A stretch of 64,000 nucleotides of DNA. Origin: an uncultured Prevotellaceae bacterium (GTDB lineage: Bacteria; Bacteroidota; Bacteroidia; Bacteroidales; Bacteroidaceae). Position numbers and translations under genes: made by a program. The stretch lies in NCBI GenBank assembly GCA_902767775.1, contig CACXIP010000003.1, forward strand, positions 62,001 to 126,000. Reading direction: 5' to 3'. This document shows positions 55,180 through 64,000 of this stretch, piece after piece; position 1 is the stretch's first letter; each line of letters starts with the position of its first letter. The notes beneath the pieces are model-generated. The model saw only the letters and a program-made list of their open reading frames with translations, searched no databases and was not told the origin of the DNA.

Positions 55180-55676
55180 ATTTCGTGAAGATTCGAGAGA
55201 TTCGTGGTAAATAACATACAATTGCCATATAATTATTCATGAAAAATTCGTGCCCATTCGTGGTAATTCGCGTTAAAACCTTTCGTGCTTTTCGTGAAGA
55301 TTCGTGAGATTCGTGGTTAAACATATAATTACCATATAATCATTCATGAATAATTCATGCCCATTCGTGATAATTCGCGTTAAAACTGTTTCGTGTTTTT
55401 CGTGTATTTCGTGGTTAAAAAAATATTAGTGGTAAGAAGTGAGATGTAAGAGGTGAGAGAATAGTATGCCGATCTATCAGGCTAATGTCTAAACTCCTAA
55501 ACTCCTAGACTCCTAAACTTCTCCAGACCACAGGTCTGTCATTCGTGCCATTTCGTGAGTTTCGTGGTTTAAAATTTTTCGTGTATTTCGTAGTAAAATA
55601 AATCCGTGTCCATCTGTAACAATCCGTGGTTTAAATAAATTTCGTGATATTTCGTGCTTTTCGTGGTTAAAATATA
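55180..55676. repeat. Composite intergenic repeat, third copy
   Basis: The largest copy: two CGTG-rich blocks (55184-55320, 55320-55416), the AGTGGTAAGAAGTGAG..AATAGT block with CTAAACTC octamers (55428-55520), CCAGACCACAGGTCTG, and a further degenerate CGTG-rich tract to 55676. It fills the gap between the permease and ATPase genes. No gene and no clear promoter; a minus-strand open frame across it is only repeat sequence. Confidence 0.82.
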
Positions 55677-55698
55677 AATAAGATATTAGTGGTATTAA

Positions 55699-56949
55699 AT
55701 GAACGCAATAGAATTTGAAAACGTAGGTAAGCAATACCGCCTGGGGCTCGTCTCCACTGGCACCATCAGCCATGACCTCAATCGGTGGTGGACGATGAAC
55801 ATCCTCGGCAAGGAAGACCCCTACCTGAAGATTGGCGAGACCAACGACCGTGCTTCCAAAGGCCACAGCCAATATGTCTGGGCATTGAAGGACATCAGCT
55901 TCAATGTGGAGCAAGGCGACGTCGTCGGTATCATCGGCAAGAACGGCGCCGGCAAGAGCACACTGCTAAAACTCCTCTCCCGCGTCACCGCCCCCACCAC
56001 CGGTTGCATCCGTGCCCGTGGTCGCATCGCCTCCTTGTTGGAGGTCGGCACCGGCTTCCACCCAGAGATGACCGGCAGGGAGAACATCTATCTGAATGGT
56101 GCCATCATGGGCATGACCAAACAAGAAATCGGCAGAAAACTAGATGAAATTGTCGACTTCTCTGGCTGTGAGCGATATATCGACACCCCTGTAAAACGCT
56201 ACTCCAGCGGTATGACTGTTCGTCTTGGCTTTGCTGTGGCGGCCCACCTGGAACCCGAAATCCTCGTGGTTGATGAAGTGCTGGCTGTTGGCGATGCAGA
56301 GTTCCAAAAAAAAGCCATTGGCAAGATGCAAGACATCTCACAAGGTGGTGGAAGAACCGTTCTCTTTGTAAGTCACAATATGGATTCTATGTTAAATTTA
56401 TGTAGAAGAGGTATATTGTTGGAAAATGGCATGATAAAATACAGTGGAGATATTCAATCTACAGTAAAAGAATACATCAGCAGTGGCAACAATAATTATT
56501 CTTTTGTCCAAAATGACTCAAAACACCCCATTTTCATTTCTTCTGTCTGTTTTACTGGAACTGAAGCTCAAAAATGCGGCCTTTTTTCATTTTCTGACGA
56601 TATTACTTTAAACATAAAAATCCACAAGAAGGCTGAGCAAGAAATAGACAAGAAAACAGTTATCAGCATCATTATCATGACTATAAATAGAACAAGAGTT
56701 TGTAATCAAGAGATTTTTCTAGGTGATACAGTAGAAGAAGAAACTAACATATCATTAAGTTATAAATCAGAGACCTTATTACCTAACAAATACCTTGTGA
56801 GAGTAGTAATTCATGCTCCCAATATACAATTTTATGACCGTCAAGACGCATGCATTTTTACCGTTCAAGATAATGGTACTGAATTCCTTAAATACAATGG
56901 TGCTGACAATGGAATAATTGTTTATCGTCCCATAATAACGATACAATAA
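55699..56949 (+). CDS. wzt: Wzt-like ABC transporter ATPase with substrate-binding C-terminus
   Basis: A 416-residue ATPase powering polysaccharide export. The first 240 residues are the nucleotide-binding domain, with Walker A GKNGAGKSTLL (about 78-88), the signature RYSSGMTVRLGFAVA (about 168-182) and Walker B LVVDEVLAVGD. The remainder is a beta-sandwich like the Wzt C-terminal domain, which recognises the polymer end. Base composition changes inside the gene near 56350-56400: codons before it end mostly in G or C, those after mostly in A or T. It is probably a hybrid made by recombination. Confidence 0.92.
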   Translation: MNAIEFENVGKQYRLGLVSTGTISHDLNRWWTMNILGKEDPYLKIGETNDRASKGHSQYVWALKDISFNVEQGDVVGIIGKNGAGKSTLLKLLSRVTAPTTGCIRARGRIASLLEVGTGFHPEMTGRENIYLNGAIMGMTKQEIGRKLDEIVDFSGCERYIDTPVKRYSSGMTVRLGFAVAAHLEPEILVVDEVLAVGDAEFQKKAIGKMQDISQGGGRTVLFVSHNMDSMLNLCRRGILLENGMIKYSGDIQSTVKEYISSGNNNYSFVQNDSKHPIFISSVCFTGTEAQKCGLFSFSDDITLNIKIHKKAEQEIDKKTVISIIIMTINRTRVCNQEIFLGDTVEEETNISLSYKSETLLPNKYLVRVVIHAPNIQFYDRQDACIFTVQDNGTEFLKYNGADNGIIVYRPIITIQ

Positions 56950-57015
56950 CCTGAAAAAATGCCAAAATATTAAGTTAATTAGTATATATTATAAAAACTC
57001 TTCACCTTTTTCAAA

Positions 57016-58158
57016 ATGAAAAACGACTTTATAACCCCATATTTAAACCGCATTATTTTTTTCTCTAGGAAAATATATAGATTTTTCTATCGATTATTGA
57101 TTTTCAACAAAGGTTTTTGGGGAAGTCTATTCATGAAAAATCGGCCTATGACACATGAAATTGACTTTGTTGTGCTATGGGTTGATGGAAATGATTTGAA
57201 GTGGAGAAAAGAAAAAGATAAATATAAAAAAGAGATTTTAAACAAAAGTAAAGAAGATGGGGAAGAGCGTTATCGAGATTGGAATCTTTTTCATTATTGG
57301 TTTAGAGGAGTGGAAAAATATGCCCCATGGGTAAGAAACGTTTTCCTTGTGACCTGTGGTCAAACCCCACAATGGATTAATATAAATCATCCCAAACTAC
57401 GGCTCGTTAACCATGAAGATTTTATAGATAATAGATATCTTCCAACTTTTAACAGTAGTGCTATTGAAATCAATCTCCATAAGATCAAAGACTTGGGGGA
57501 ATATTTTGTCTTTTTCAATGACGATATGTTTCTAACACGCCCAGTAAAACCCGAGGATTTTTTCCAAGATGGTGAGCCACTGATTTGTTCAGCAGGTTTT
57601 CCTATTCACAATTTCAATAATGATGTTTGGGATCATATGCAATTTACAATCATGGGATTAGCTAATAAATATAATTGGGCCTCTATTATTAATAAAAACC
57701 CCTACAAATGGTTTTACTACAAATATAAAGATTATTTAAGGTATAATTGGCGTATGTACAAAGATTCATATATGTTTGGTTTTTTCTATGTTCATTTTGC
57801 TTCTCCATTTAGAAAAACATCTTTAATCAAAGCTGAAAACACCTTTCCTGAAGAATTTAAACAAACAAGTCAGAGCAAATTCCGCTCACCATACAACATA
57901 TCTCAACAGTTAATCAAAATTTGCGCCATAGCAAATGGAGATTTCTCACCTTGCTCAACAGACCACTTTGGAATCTATAGAAACATAGATGAATATCATT
58001 TACCATCCATTATTGCATCCATCAAGAATCAAAATGAAATGATGGTATGTATTAATGATTCTTGTGACATAACTAAGCAAAATTTTGAATTATTTCAAAA
58101 TAAAATAAGCGAAGCTCTTGAATCAATTCTGCCAGAAAAGTCATCTTTTGAAATTTAA
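57016..58158 (+). CDS. Stealth-family capsular polysaccharide phosphotransferase
   Basis: A 380-residue protein with the Stealth conserved regions: CR1 DFVVLWVDGNDLKWR (residues about 50-64), CR2 LFHYWFRGVEKYAPWVRNVF with the EYFVFFNDDMFLTRPV part, and further conserved regions up to DHFGIYRNIDEY. Members transfer sugar-1-phosphates to make phosphodiester-linked polymers, and are found in bacterial capsules and in the human GlcNAc phosphotransferase. A hydrophobic N-terminal stretch (about 12-35) may tether it to the membrane. AT-rich codon use as in the genes downstream. Confidence 0.88.
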   Translation: MKNDFITPYLNRIIFFSRKIYRFFYRLLIFNKGFWGSLFMKNRPMTHEIDFVVLWVDGNDLKWRKEKDKYKKEILNKSKEDGEERYRDWNLFHYWFRGVEKYAPWVRNVFLVTCGQTPQWININHPKLRLVNHEDFIDNRYLPTFNSSAIEINLHKIKDLGEYFVFFNDDMFLTRPVKPEDFFQDGEPLICSAGFPIHNFNNDVWDHMQFTIMGLANKYNWASIINKNPYKWFYYKYKDYLRYNWRMYKDSYMFGFFYVHFASPFRKTSLIKAENTFPEEFKQTSQSKFRSPYNISQQLIKICAIANGDFSPCSTDHFGIYRNIDEYHLPSIIASIKNQNEMMVCINDSCDITKQNFELFQNKISEALESILPEKSSFEI

Positions 58159-58474
58159 TAAGTAGCAATATTTTGTTTTAAAGAAAAAGAATTAATACAA
58201 AGAATAAATCAAGAGATTATTTATTTAATATCTCGTTAAATTATCATATATGATATCACACAGAATTTCTAACCAGCATGAAGGTTTAATTTTGACCTTT
58301 TTGTTGTAGAGTCAGCCTCACCTTCCCTGCATATAACCCGTGAATATGTGGCACTGTATGGTGTCTTTCCTGAGTCTGCTTTCCATGACGAAAGCCAGTA
58401 GGACATTCAAGACACAGTAATAAAATCAATGCGAATCCATTCTTAAAATTTTTAATTGATTCTCTATAGTCCCG
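58159..58474. other. Gap with a possible gene remnant
   Basis: An AT-rich spacer that encloses a more GC-rich stretch (58300-58400). That stretch reads as an open frame of about 39 codons (SASPSLHITREYVALYGV, then FPESAFHDESQ and a stop) without a start codon. It may be the remains of a gene, such as an inserted element that decayed; I do not recognise the family. No promoter was seen. Confidence 0.4.
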
Positions 58475-59620
58475 ATGAAAATATTATATGATTACCAAGC
58501 CTTTGTAATGCAAAAGTTCGGTGGCGTTTCACGATGTTTTGCAGAACTGGTAAAGCATCTGCCTCTTGGTGTAGATTTTGATTTAGGGGTTAGAGAGAGT
58601 GATAATGCCTATATTCAAGATATTGCCGGAGTCAAACCTTTAGGATACAAATTTCAGCACTTCATTTGCAACTATAACTTTAAAGGTAAATGGCAATTGC
58701 ATAAATTATATGATAAAATAATTGGTGGCCATTATTATCCCAATTATAATCACAGCATGATTGTTGAAGCACTTGATAAAGGTAATTATGATATTTTTCA
58801 CCCTACATTCTTCAATGACTATTTTCTACAACATCTTAAAGGCAAACCATTCGTTTTGACCATCCACGATATGATACCTGAAAAATATCCTCAATATTTT
58901 CCCAGAGATGATTTTCAAATAATAAAAAAACGAAAACTTGCAAAATTGGCTAATGCGATAATAGCTGTTAGCGAAAATACTAAAAAAGACATAATTGATA
59001 TATTGAATATCACAGAAGAAAAAATACATGTAGTATATCACGGCTGTTCATTTCCCGTTTTTAGCAATCCAAAAAAACTGATTGAGAAGCCCTACATTCT
59101 ACATGTAGGCACAAGAAATTTATATAAAAATTTCAATTTGTTCATAAAACATTCATTGCCATTTCTTCGTAATCATCCTGACATATTAATTGTTTGTACA
59201 GGCCCATCATTTTCAGGAGAAGAAAGTAAAATTTTGTCAGATTATAAAATTGAAGATAGAGTAATCCATTATTGGGCACAAACTGACGAAGAGCTATTCT
59301 CACTTTATCACAATGCAATTTGTTTTGCATATCCTAGTGAATACGAAGGATTCGGTATCCCAATCTTGGAAGCATATACTTCTGAATGCCCAGTCTTGCT
59401 AAACAGGTCAAGCTGCTTTCCTGAAATTGCTGGTGATGCTGCTGTCTACTTTAAGATGGATGATAAAAGTTCTAATATATGTGAAAAATTAGAATATATC
59501 AACAGCATGAGTAATGATGAGAGAAGGCAATTGCTAAACAAACAAAATAAAAGATTAAAATTATACTCTTGGGAAAAAAGTGCTAAACAACTAAGCGATG
59601 TATATAAATCATTGATGTAA
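58475..59620 (+). CDS. Glycosyltransferase family 4 protein
   Basis: A 381-residue GT-B glycosyltransferase that adds a sugar to the capsule repeat in the cytosol. N-terminal domain starts ILYDYQAFVMQKFGGVSRCF; the C-terminal nucleotide-sugar domain has YILHVGTRNLYKNFNLFI and the EGFGIPILEAYTSECPVL motif, where the first Glu is catalytic in the family. Sugar and linkage are unknown. AT-rich. It starts an apparent series of transferase genes with small gaps. Confidence 0.92.
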   Translation: MKILYDYQAFVMQKFGGVSRCFAELVKHLPLGVDFDLGVRESDNAYIQDIAGVKPLGYKFQHFICNYNFKGKWQLHKLYDKIIGGHYYPNYNHSMIVEALDKGNYDIFHPTFFNDYFLQHLKGKPFVLTIHDMIPEKYPQYFPRDDFQIIKKRKLAKLANAIIAVSENTKKDIIDILNITEEKIHVVYHGCSFPVFSNPKKLIEKPYILHVGTRNLYKNFNLFIKHSLPFLRNHPDILIVCTGPSFSGEESKILSDYKIEDRVIHYWAQTDEELFSLYHNAICFAYPSEYEGFGIPILEAYTSECPVLLNRSSCFPEIAGDAAVYFKMDDKSSNICEKLEYINSMSNDERRQLLNKQNKRLKLYSWEKSAKQLSDVYKSLM

Positions 59621-59632
59621 CCCCCCTAAAAA

Positions 59633-60460
59633 ATGAAACTATCAATAATTACTATCAATTATAACAATAGAGATGGTTTGAGAAAAACCATAGATTCAAT
59701 TGTCATTCAGACGTTCAATGACTACGAATGGATTGTGATTGATGGAGGTAGTATAGATGGCAGCGAGGAATTAATCAAACAAAATGCAAAACATTTCTCT
59801 TATTGGGTTTCAGAACCAGACAAAGGTGTATATAATGCCATGAACAAAGGGCTATCGTTTGTCCATGGCGAATACGTTTGTTTTATGAATTCAGGAGACG
59901 CCTTTTATGAAAGTACAACTTTGGAAAAGGTTTTTAATGAAGATATTACTGCAGACCTTATTTATGGAGATTGGGTTATTCAGAAAAAAGACTCATCCAC
60001 TTCTGTCAAGGCACCAGAAACAATAACTCTTGATTTTCTATATGCTGACAACATTTGCCACCAAGCATCATTCATCAAGTCTGATATCATACAAAACTAT
60101 AAATTTAATGAAAATTACAAAGTTGTGGCAGATTGGGAAATATGGGTCAAAATGCTTTTAGATGGATGTTCAATGCATTATGTTCAACAAATAATTTGTA
60201 TTTTTGATGGTAATGATGGTATTAGTAGCAGAAAAGATGACAAGTTAATAAAAGAAAAAAATGAGATGTTTGATAATACAATCCCTCATTGCTTCCTTAA
60301 AGTCTTGAAAGACAACTATAGAATGAGTGAAGTAATAAAAAACTTGAATGGCATACAATTAACAAATAATGATTTAGGATTTCTAAGATGGCATCCAAGA
60401 TTCGTTAAGCTTATAAAGTTTTGTATCAAAACGACATCCAGAATGACAAAGTTCTTTTAA
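59633..60460 (+). CDS. Glycosyltransferase family 2 protein
   Basis: A 275-residue GT-A transferase like WcaA/Epsilon-type enzymes: SIITINYNNRDGLRKTIDSI at the N-terminus, IDGGSIDGSEELI for nucleotide binding and YWVSEPDKGVYNAMNKG. The DxD-like metal site is FMNSGDAFY. Its donor and acceptor cannot be told. It starts 12 bases after the previous transferase. Confidence 0.92.
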   Translation: MKLSIITINYNNRDGLRKTIDSIVIQTFNDYEWIVIDGGSIDGSEELIKQNAKHFSYWVSEPDKGVYNAMNKGLSFVHGEYVCFMNSGDAFYESTTLEKVFNEDITADLIYGDWVIQKKDSSTSVKAPETITLDFLYADNICHQASFIKSDIIQNYKFNENYKVVADWEIWVKMLLDGCSMHYVQQIICIFDGNDGISSRKDDKLIKEKNEMFDNTIPHCFLKVLKDNYRMSEVIKNLNGIQLTNNDLGFLRWHPRFVKLIKFCIKTTSRMTKFF

Positions 60461-60577
60461 CAAGGCGTTTTAACAAACAGATTACAAATCTTTATTTCCA
60501 TTATATTGAGATTATGTAGAATGTAAACATAAAAGAAAAAAGAAAAAAGAAAAAGAAAAGCAATAAAGAAAAATTGA

Positions 60578-61495
60578 ATGAAAAGACTAATGTTTATTTT
60601 AAGACATCTAACCATTGATAAATTAAAATGGGAACGTTATAAGTTCTTGGTAAACCATAATCCAAGAAAGGTTCTTGACAAAATCTGGGAAAGAGAATTC
60701 GGTTATACCGTTGACTGGAATAATCCACGTGACCTCAACGAAAAAATTGAATGGTTAATTTGTTATGGCGACACATCAAAGTGGCCCCTTTTAGCTGATA
60801 AATATCGTGTAAGAGAATATGTTAAGCAAAAAGGACTCGGTCATTTGCTTCCTCAATTATATGGAGTATGGGATGATGCAAAGAAAATCGATTTTTCAAA
60901 ACTACCCAAGCGATTCATATTAAAATGCAATCACGATTGTGGCTCATATCAGATAATTAATAAAAACAAAGGATTTGACCAAATAAAAGTTGTCGAAGAA
61001 CTAAACAAGCATTTGAAACAAAAGTTTGGATATAGATACTGCGAACCACATTACAACAGAATCAAACCACTTATAATTGCAGAAGAATTTCTTGAATCAA
61101 CTCAAGATTCATTTTCGTTCTCTCTTGTAGATTACAAAGTTTGGTGTTTTGACGGGAAACCATATCATATATGGACATACTATAATAGAGACCACAATGG
61201 AACAGATATGAATGTTTATGACCTTAATTGGCAAGTTTACCCTGAATATTCTATTTTTACTGATTATTATCGAAATGGAGAGGGAAAAGTACCCAAACCT
61301 GCATTACTCGATGAAATGTTAAACGCGTCATCCATTTTGAGCAAAGGAATACCACAAGCGAGGATTGATTTCTATATTGTTGATAATAAATTGTATTTTG
61401 GAGAAATAACTCTTACTTGCACAGGTGGAAGAATGAAGAATTATACCAAAGAGTATTTAATAGAACTAGGAAATCAAGTTAAAATACATAAATAA
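60578..61495 (+). CDS. TupA-like ATP-grasp protein
   Basis: A 305-residue protein of the TupA-like ATP-grasp family, found in capsule and teichuronopeptide loci. Hallmarks are NPRDLNEKIEWLICYGD (residues about 50-66), LADKYRVREYV, FILKCNHDCGSY, and IIAEEFL, with a C-terminal IDFYIVDNKLYFGEITLTCTGG. TupA makes a peptide-like bond to a polymer in Bacillus, so this one could attach an amino acid or other acyl group to the capsule; here that is inference. A purine-only tract (60527-60572) precedes it. Confidence 0.87.
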   Translation: MKRLMFILRHLTIDKLKWERYKFLVNHNPRKVLDKIWEREFGYTVDWNNPRDLNEKIEWLICYGDTSKWPLLADKYRVREYVKQKGLGHLLPQLYGVWDDAKKIDFSKLPKRFILKCNHDCGSYQIINKNKGFDQIKVVEELNKHLKQKFGYRYCEPHYNRIKPLIIAEEFLESTQDSFSFSLVDYKVWCFDGKPYHIWTYYNRDHNGTDMNVYDLNWQVYPEYSIFTDYYRNGEGKVPKPALLDEMLNASSILSKGIPQARIDFYIVDNKLYFGEITLTCTGGRMKNYTKEYLIELGNQVKIHK

Positions 61496-61522
61496 AAAAA
61501 TAGAGAAAAGTTGCTATCTGAT

Positions 61523-62470
61523 ATGAATCTTATCAACTTCACCATTATCATCCCACATTATAACATTCCCCAATTGTTAATTAGATGTATAAATAGCATC
61601 CCCATACGACCGGACATACAAGTAATAGTGGTAGATGACTGTAGCCCTGATGCTGATTCATATTTTAAGCAATATCCAGAATTCAAAAGACCTTATCTTG
61701 AATGGTATAGTACACCTATGGGTGGAAGTGCTGGAAGGGCAAGAAACATTGGTTTAGACAAAGCTAAAGGAAAATGGATTATATGTATTGATGCTGATGA
61801 TTTTTTTGTTGATAACATGGAGGAAATTCTTGATGAAGCACTTAGCCATACAGAAGACATCTTATACTACAATTACCATAGTGTGTTTTCTGATAATATC
61901 AACAAACCTGCAAATAGAGATTACTATCAAAAATTCTTTATCCAATATGAACAAGACCATGATGAGGCTCCATTCAGATATAATTTTGAAGTAATATGGT
62001 GCAAAATTATACGAAATGATTTATTACAAAATCATCATATTAGATGTGATGAAACTAAATACGGAAATGACTTTGGATTATCTATTAAAATTGGCTATTT
62101 TGCTAAAGATATAGCTATAATCAACAAACCACTATTCATCATTACACAGCGAAACGATTCTCTTGCTGCATCATATTTCACTGGAAAGAAAATGAGTTTG
62201 GAGGAATGTAGAATTAGGACAGTTGTTGCAATGAAAAATCAAAATTTTATTGATTCCAAAAGAATTGGAATAGAGATTAATACTTTTAAGTCATTAAAAA
62301 CCAGTATTCTAAGAGACTACCCCTTTTCATTTTTCAAACTAGTAACACTATATCTCTTTATTTACCCCTATGCCTGTTATAGGATGCTATCATATTGGTG
62401 GTATTTTAAAATCAATGCTGTGATGAAATATTCCAAAATGATATTTCAAAATAAACTAAAAACAAGATGA
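61523..62470 (+). CDS. Glycosyltransferase family 2 protein
   Basis: A 315-residue GT-A transferase with N-terminal FTIIIPHYNIPQLLIRCINS, VIVVDDCSPDADS and the metal motif ICIDADDFF. A TTG start four codons upstream is possible, but the ATG at 61523 was chosen. A hydrophobic segment (about 265-285) near the C-terminus may associate with the membrane. Its donor sugar is not predictable. Confidence 0.9.
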   Translation: MNLINFTIIIPHYNIPQLLIRCINSIPIRPDIQVIVVDDCSPDADSYFKQYPEFKRPYLEWYSTPMGGSAGRARNIGLDKAKGKWIICIDADDFFVDNMEEILDEALSHTEDILYYNYHSVFSDNINKPANRDYYQKFFIQYEQDHDEAPFRYNFEVIWCKIIRNDLLQNHHIRCDETKYGNDFGLSIKIGYFAKDIAIINKPLFIITQRNDSLAASYFTGKKMSLEECRIRTVVAMKNQNFIDSKRIGIEINTFKSLKTSILRDYPFSFFKLVTLYLFIYPYACYRMLSYWWYFKINAVMKYSKMIFQNKLKTR

Positions 62471-62473
62471 GAC

Positions 62474-63397
62474 ATGATATCTATATCCATTATTATTCCA
62501 ATATATAATGTAGAATCATTTGTTGCTGAATGCCTTCAAAGCGTGGCCATCCAAAATTACGAGGGTCCAATTGAATGCATCTTGGTGGATGACTGCGGTG
62601 CCGACAAAAGCATTGAAATAACTAAAAGTTTTATCAATAAATACCAAGGAGATATATCATTCCATCTAATTCATCACAATAAAAACAGCGGCCTTTCTGC
62701 AGCAAGAAATACTGGAATAAATGCAGCAAAAGGAGATTATATTTATTTTTTAGATAGCGATGATGTTATAACTCCTGACTGTATCTCAACTCTTGCAAAA
62801 TTGGCTGTTGGGAAAGAAGACATGATTTGTGGTGCATTCCAAACATTTGAAGGATATTTAAATTATTGGAGTGATATATATTACTTAGTGGATTTTTCAT
62901 CTTATGATAGCCATGATATTTTGAAGTTTTACACTCAGGGTCATTTATATCCAATGGCAGTGAACAAATTGATAAGAAGAAGCTTTGTAACTAATAATCA
63001 ATTATTTTTTAAAGAAGGTATTCTTCATGAAGATGAATTGTGGAGTTTCATGGTTGCCAATCATTCAAAATCATTAAAAACAACAAAGCATGTCACCTAT
63101 AAATATAGGGTTCGAGAAGGATCTATAATAACATCAAATTCAAAATTGAAAAGCCATTATAGCCATGTAAAAATACTAAAAGAAATGGATAGGCTGATAA
63201 AAGACAATGAAATCTATTCTAACCATCCCGAAAATATTTATTATTTGGATAAAATAAAAACCACATGGGCAAAATGGATCATAGAGGACAAAGATTTACA
63301 TACTACAACCAAATTGAAATTAATTCTTTCTATTTTATATTCTTATAGAGGATACATTTTTCTCAAAGCTATCATAAAAGATTGGATAAAGTCATAA
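62474..63397 (+). CDS. Glycosyltransferase family 2 protein
   Basis: A 307-residue GT-A transferase: SIIIPIYNVESFVAECLQS, CILVDDCGADKSIEI, and the metal motif YFLDSDDVI. It begins 3 bases after the previous stop, so the two are translated together. Its second half (about 200-307) is basic and helical. Specificity unknown. Confidence 0.92.
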   Translation: MISISIIIPIYNVESFVAECLQSVAIQNYEGPIECILVDDCGADKSIEITKSFINKYQGDISFHLIHHNKNSGLSAARNTGINAAKGDYIYFLDSDDVITPDCISTLAKLAVGKEDMICGAFQTFEGYLNYWSDIYYLVDFSSYDSHDILKFYTQGHLYPMAVNKLIRRSFVTNNQLFFKEGILHEDELWSFMVANHSKSLKTTKHVTYKYRVREGSIITSNSKLKSHYSHVKILKEMDRLIKDNEIYSNHPENIYYLDKIKTTWAKWIIEDKDLHTTTKLKLILSILYSYRGYIFLKAIIKDWIKS

Positions 63398-63405
63398 TAA
63401 AAAAA

Positions 63406-64000
63406 ATGATCAGTGTAATTGTCCCTGTTTTCAAAACAGAAAAATATATTCACAACTGTGTTGACAGCATATTAGCCCAGACATACCACGATTTGCAAAT
63501 TATTCTTGTAGACGATGGTTCGCCAGACAAATGCGGTTTAATCTGTGATGAATATGCACAGAAAGATTCTCGTATTGAAGTCATACATCAAACTAACTCA
63601 GGAGTTCATCAATCTCGATTGAATGGATTAAAAACTGCCAAAGGAGAATGGAGTACATTTGTTGATTCAGATGATTACCTTCCTCCAGATGCATTTGAAT
63701 TATTAATCAATACATCTGAAGGATTTGATATGGTTAGTGGGAAAATGGTACTTATTAATGATGAGAAAGACCAAATACAAAATTATCCTTATTCTATCAA
63801 AGAAACCGGCTTATTTTCTGGGACGGAAATTATTAAAGAAATTCTTCATCATCATTATGCTCCCAATATTATAAGATTGATTGTGAAAACAAATGTTTTA
63901 TTGCAATCAATGATATCGATTCCTCGTAACATCTATATTGGGGAAGATATGTTGTTCTTTATCAGCATATGCAAGCACATCAATAAAGCTTTTGGTATTC
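63406..64000 (+). CDS. Glycosyltransferase family 2 protein, cut by the window end
   Basis: An open frame starting MISVIVPVFKTEKYIHNCVD, with IILVDDGSPDKCG and the metal motif TFVDSDDY, typical of GT-A capsule transferases. At least 198 codons are present and there is no stop before the window edge, so the C-terminal part lies outside. It starts 8 bases after the preceding transferase gene's stop. Confidence 0.9.
   Translation, partial: MISVIVPVFKTEKYIHNCVDSILAQTYHDLQIILVDDGSPDKCGLICDEYAQKDSRIEVIHQTNSGVHQSRLNGLKTAKGEWSTFVDSDDYLPPDAFELLINTSEGFDMVSGKMVLINDEKDQIQNYPYSIKETGLFSGTEIIKEILHHHYAPNIIRLIVKTNVLLQSMISIPRNIYIGEDMLFFISICKHINKAFGI

Noticed and set aside
55513-55914. Minus-strand open frame with an NHEKHE pattern
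   Set aside because: It is a translation of the CGTG repeat block and runs into the start of wzt antisense.

Overview
The window looks like a chromosomal segment from a plant-polysaccharide-using member of the Bacteroidales, most likely Prevotellaceae (Prevotella or a close relative). The evidence is Bacteroidetes-type promoter elements (TAnnTTTG at -7, some with TTTG or TTG about 19 bases upstream), a type IX secretion gene (porQ), proteins with C-terminal sorting-like domains, a C10 cysteine protease of the interpain/streptopain type, a UpxY-like antiterminator heading a capsule operon, and SusD-era gut gene content such as rhamnose use, GH31 and pectate lyase. The genus is inference. No rRNA, tRNA, CRISPR array or intact insertion sequence was seen. 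Bases 1-31,450 hold metabolism and envelope genes: a rhamnose operon (rhaB-rhaA-transporter, minus strand), groES-groEL, a MORN protein/YhcH/glycogen branching enzyme/membrane protein operon, a secreted GH31 alpha-xylosidase, pgk, rubrerythrin, carB, a dockerin-bearing pectate lyase, a DUF1537 kinase with a BKACE enzyme, a TM2 protein, an operon of polyprenyl synthase/unknown/TatD/PagL-like deacylase, a TonB-like protein, and porQ-cmk. The rhamnose genes, pectate lyase and xylosidase fit a cell that degrades pectin and xyloglucan. Bases 31,450-47,620 hold a large secreted C10 protease, an operon of alpha-2-macroglobulin-like protein/DUF1573/MeaB/IspH, a second operon of small secreted protein/ECF sigma factor/iron alcohol dehydrogenase/MATE pump, and an isochorismatase-family hydrolase whose leader carries a nine-base tandem repeat. 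Bases 47,620-64,000 are the accessory part. A 1.3 kb non-coding region packed with direct and tandem repeats precedes a promoter, a hairpin that pairs with the ribosome binding site, and a long UpxY-like antiterminator. The capsule export genes follow (Wza-like lipoprotein, Wzc-like tyrosine kinase, Wzm permease, Wzt ATPase), then a Stealth phosphotransferase, four or more glycosyltransferases and a TupA-like ATP-grasp protein. The gaps between the export genes are filled with a composite repeat, and the wzc-wzm gap holds an 89-base element with 19-base perfect inverted ends. Base composition changes sharply inside wzt: its ATPase half resembles the rest of the chromosome, while its C-terminal half and everything after it is AT-rich. 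This is the strongest sign of a mosaic, exchangeable capsule locus. The last glycosyltransferase runs off the window end.
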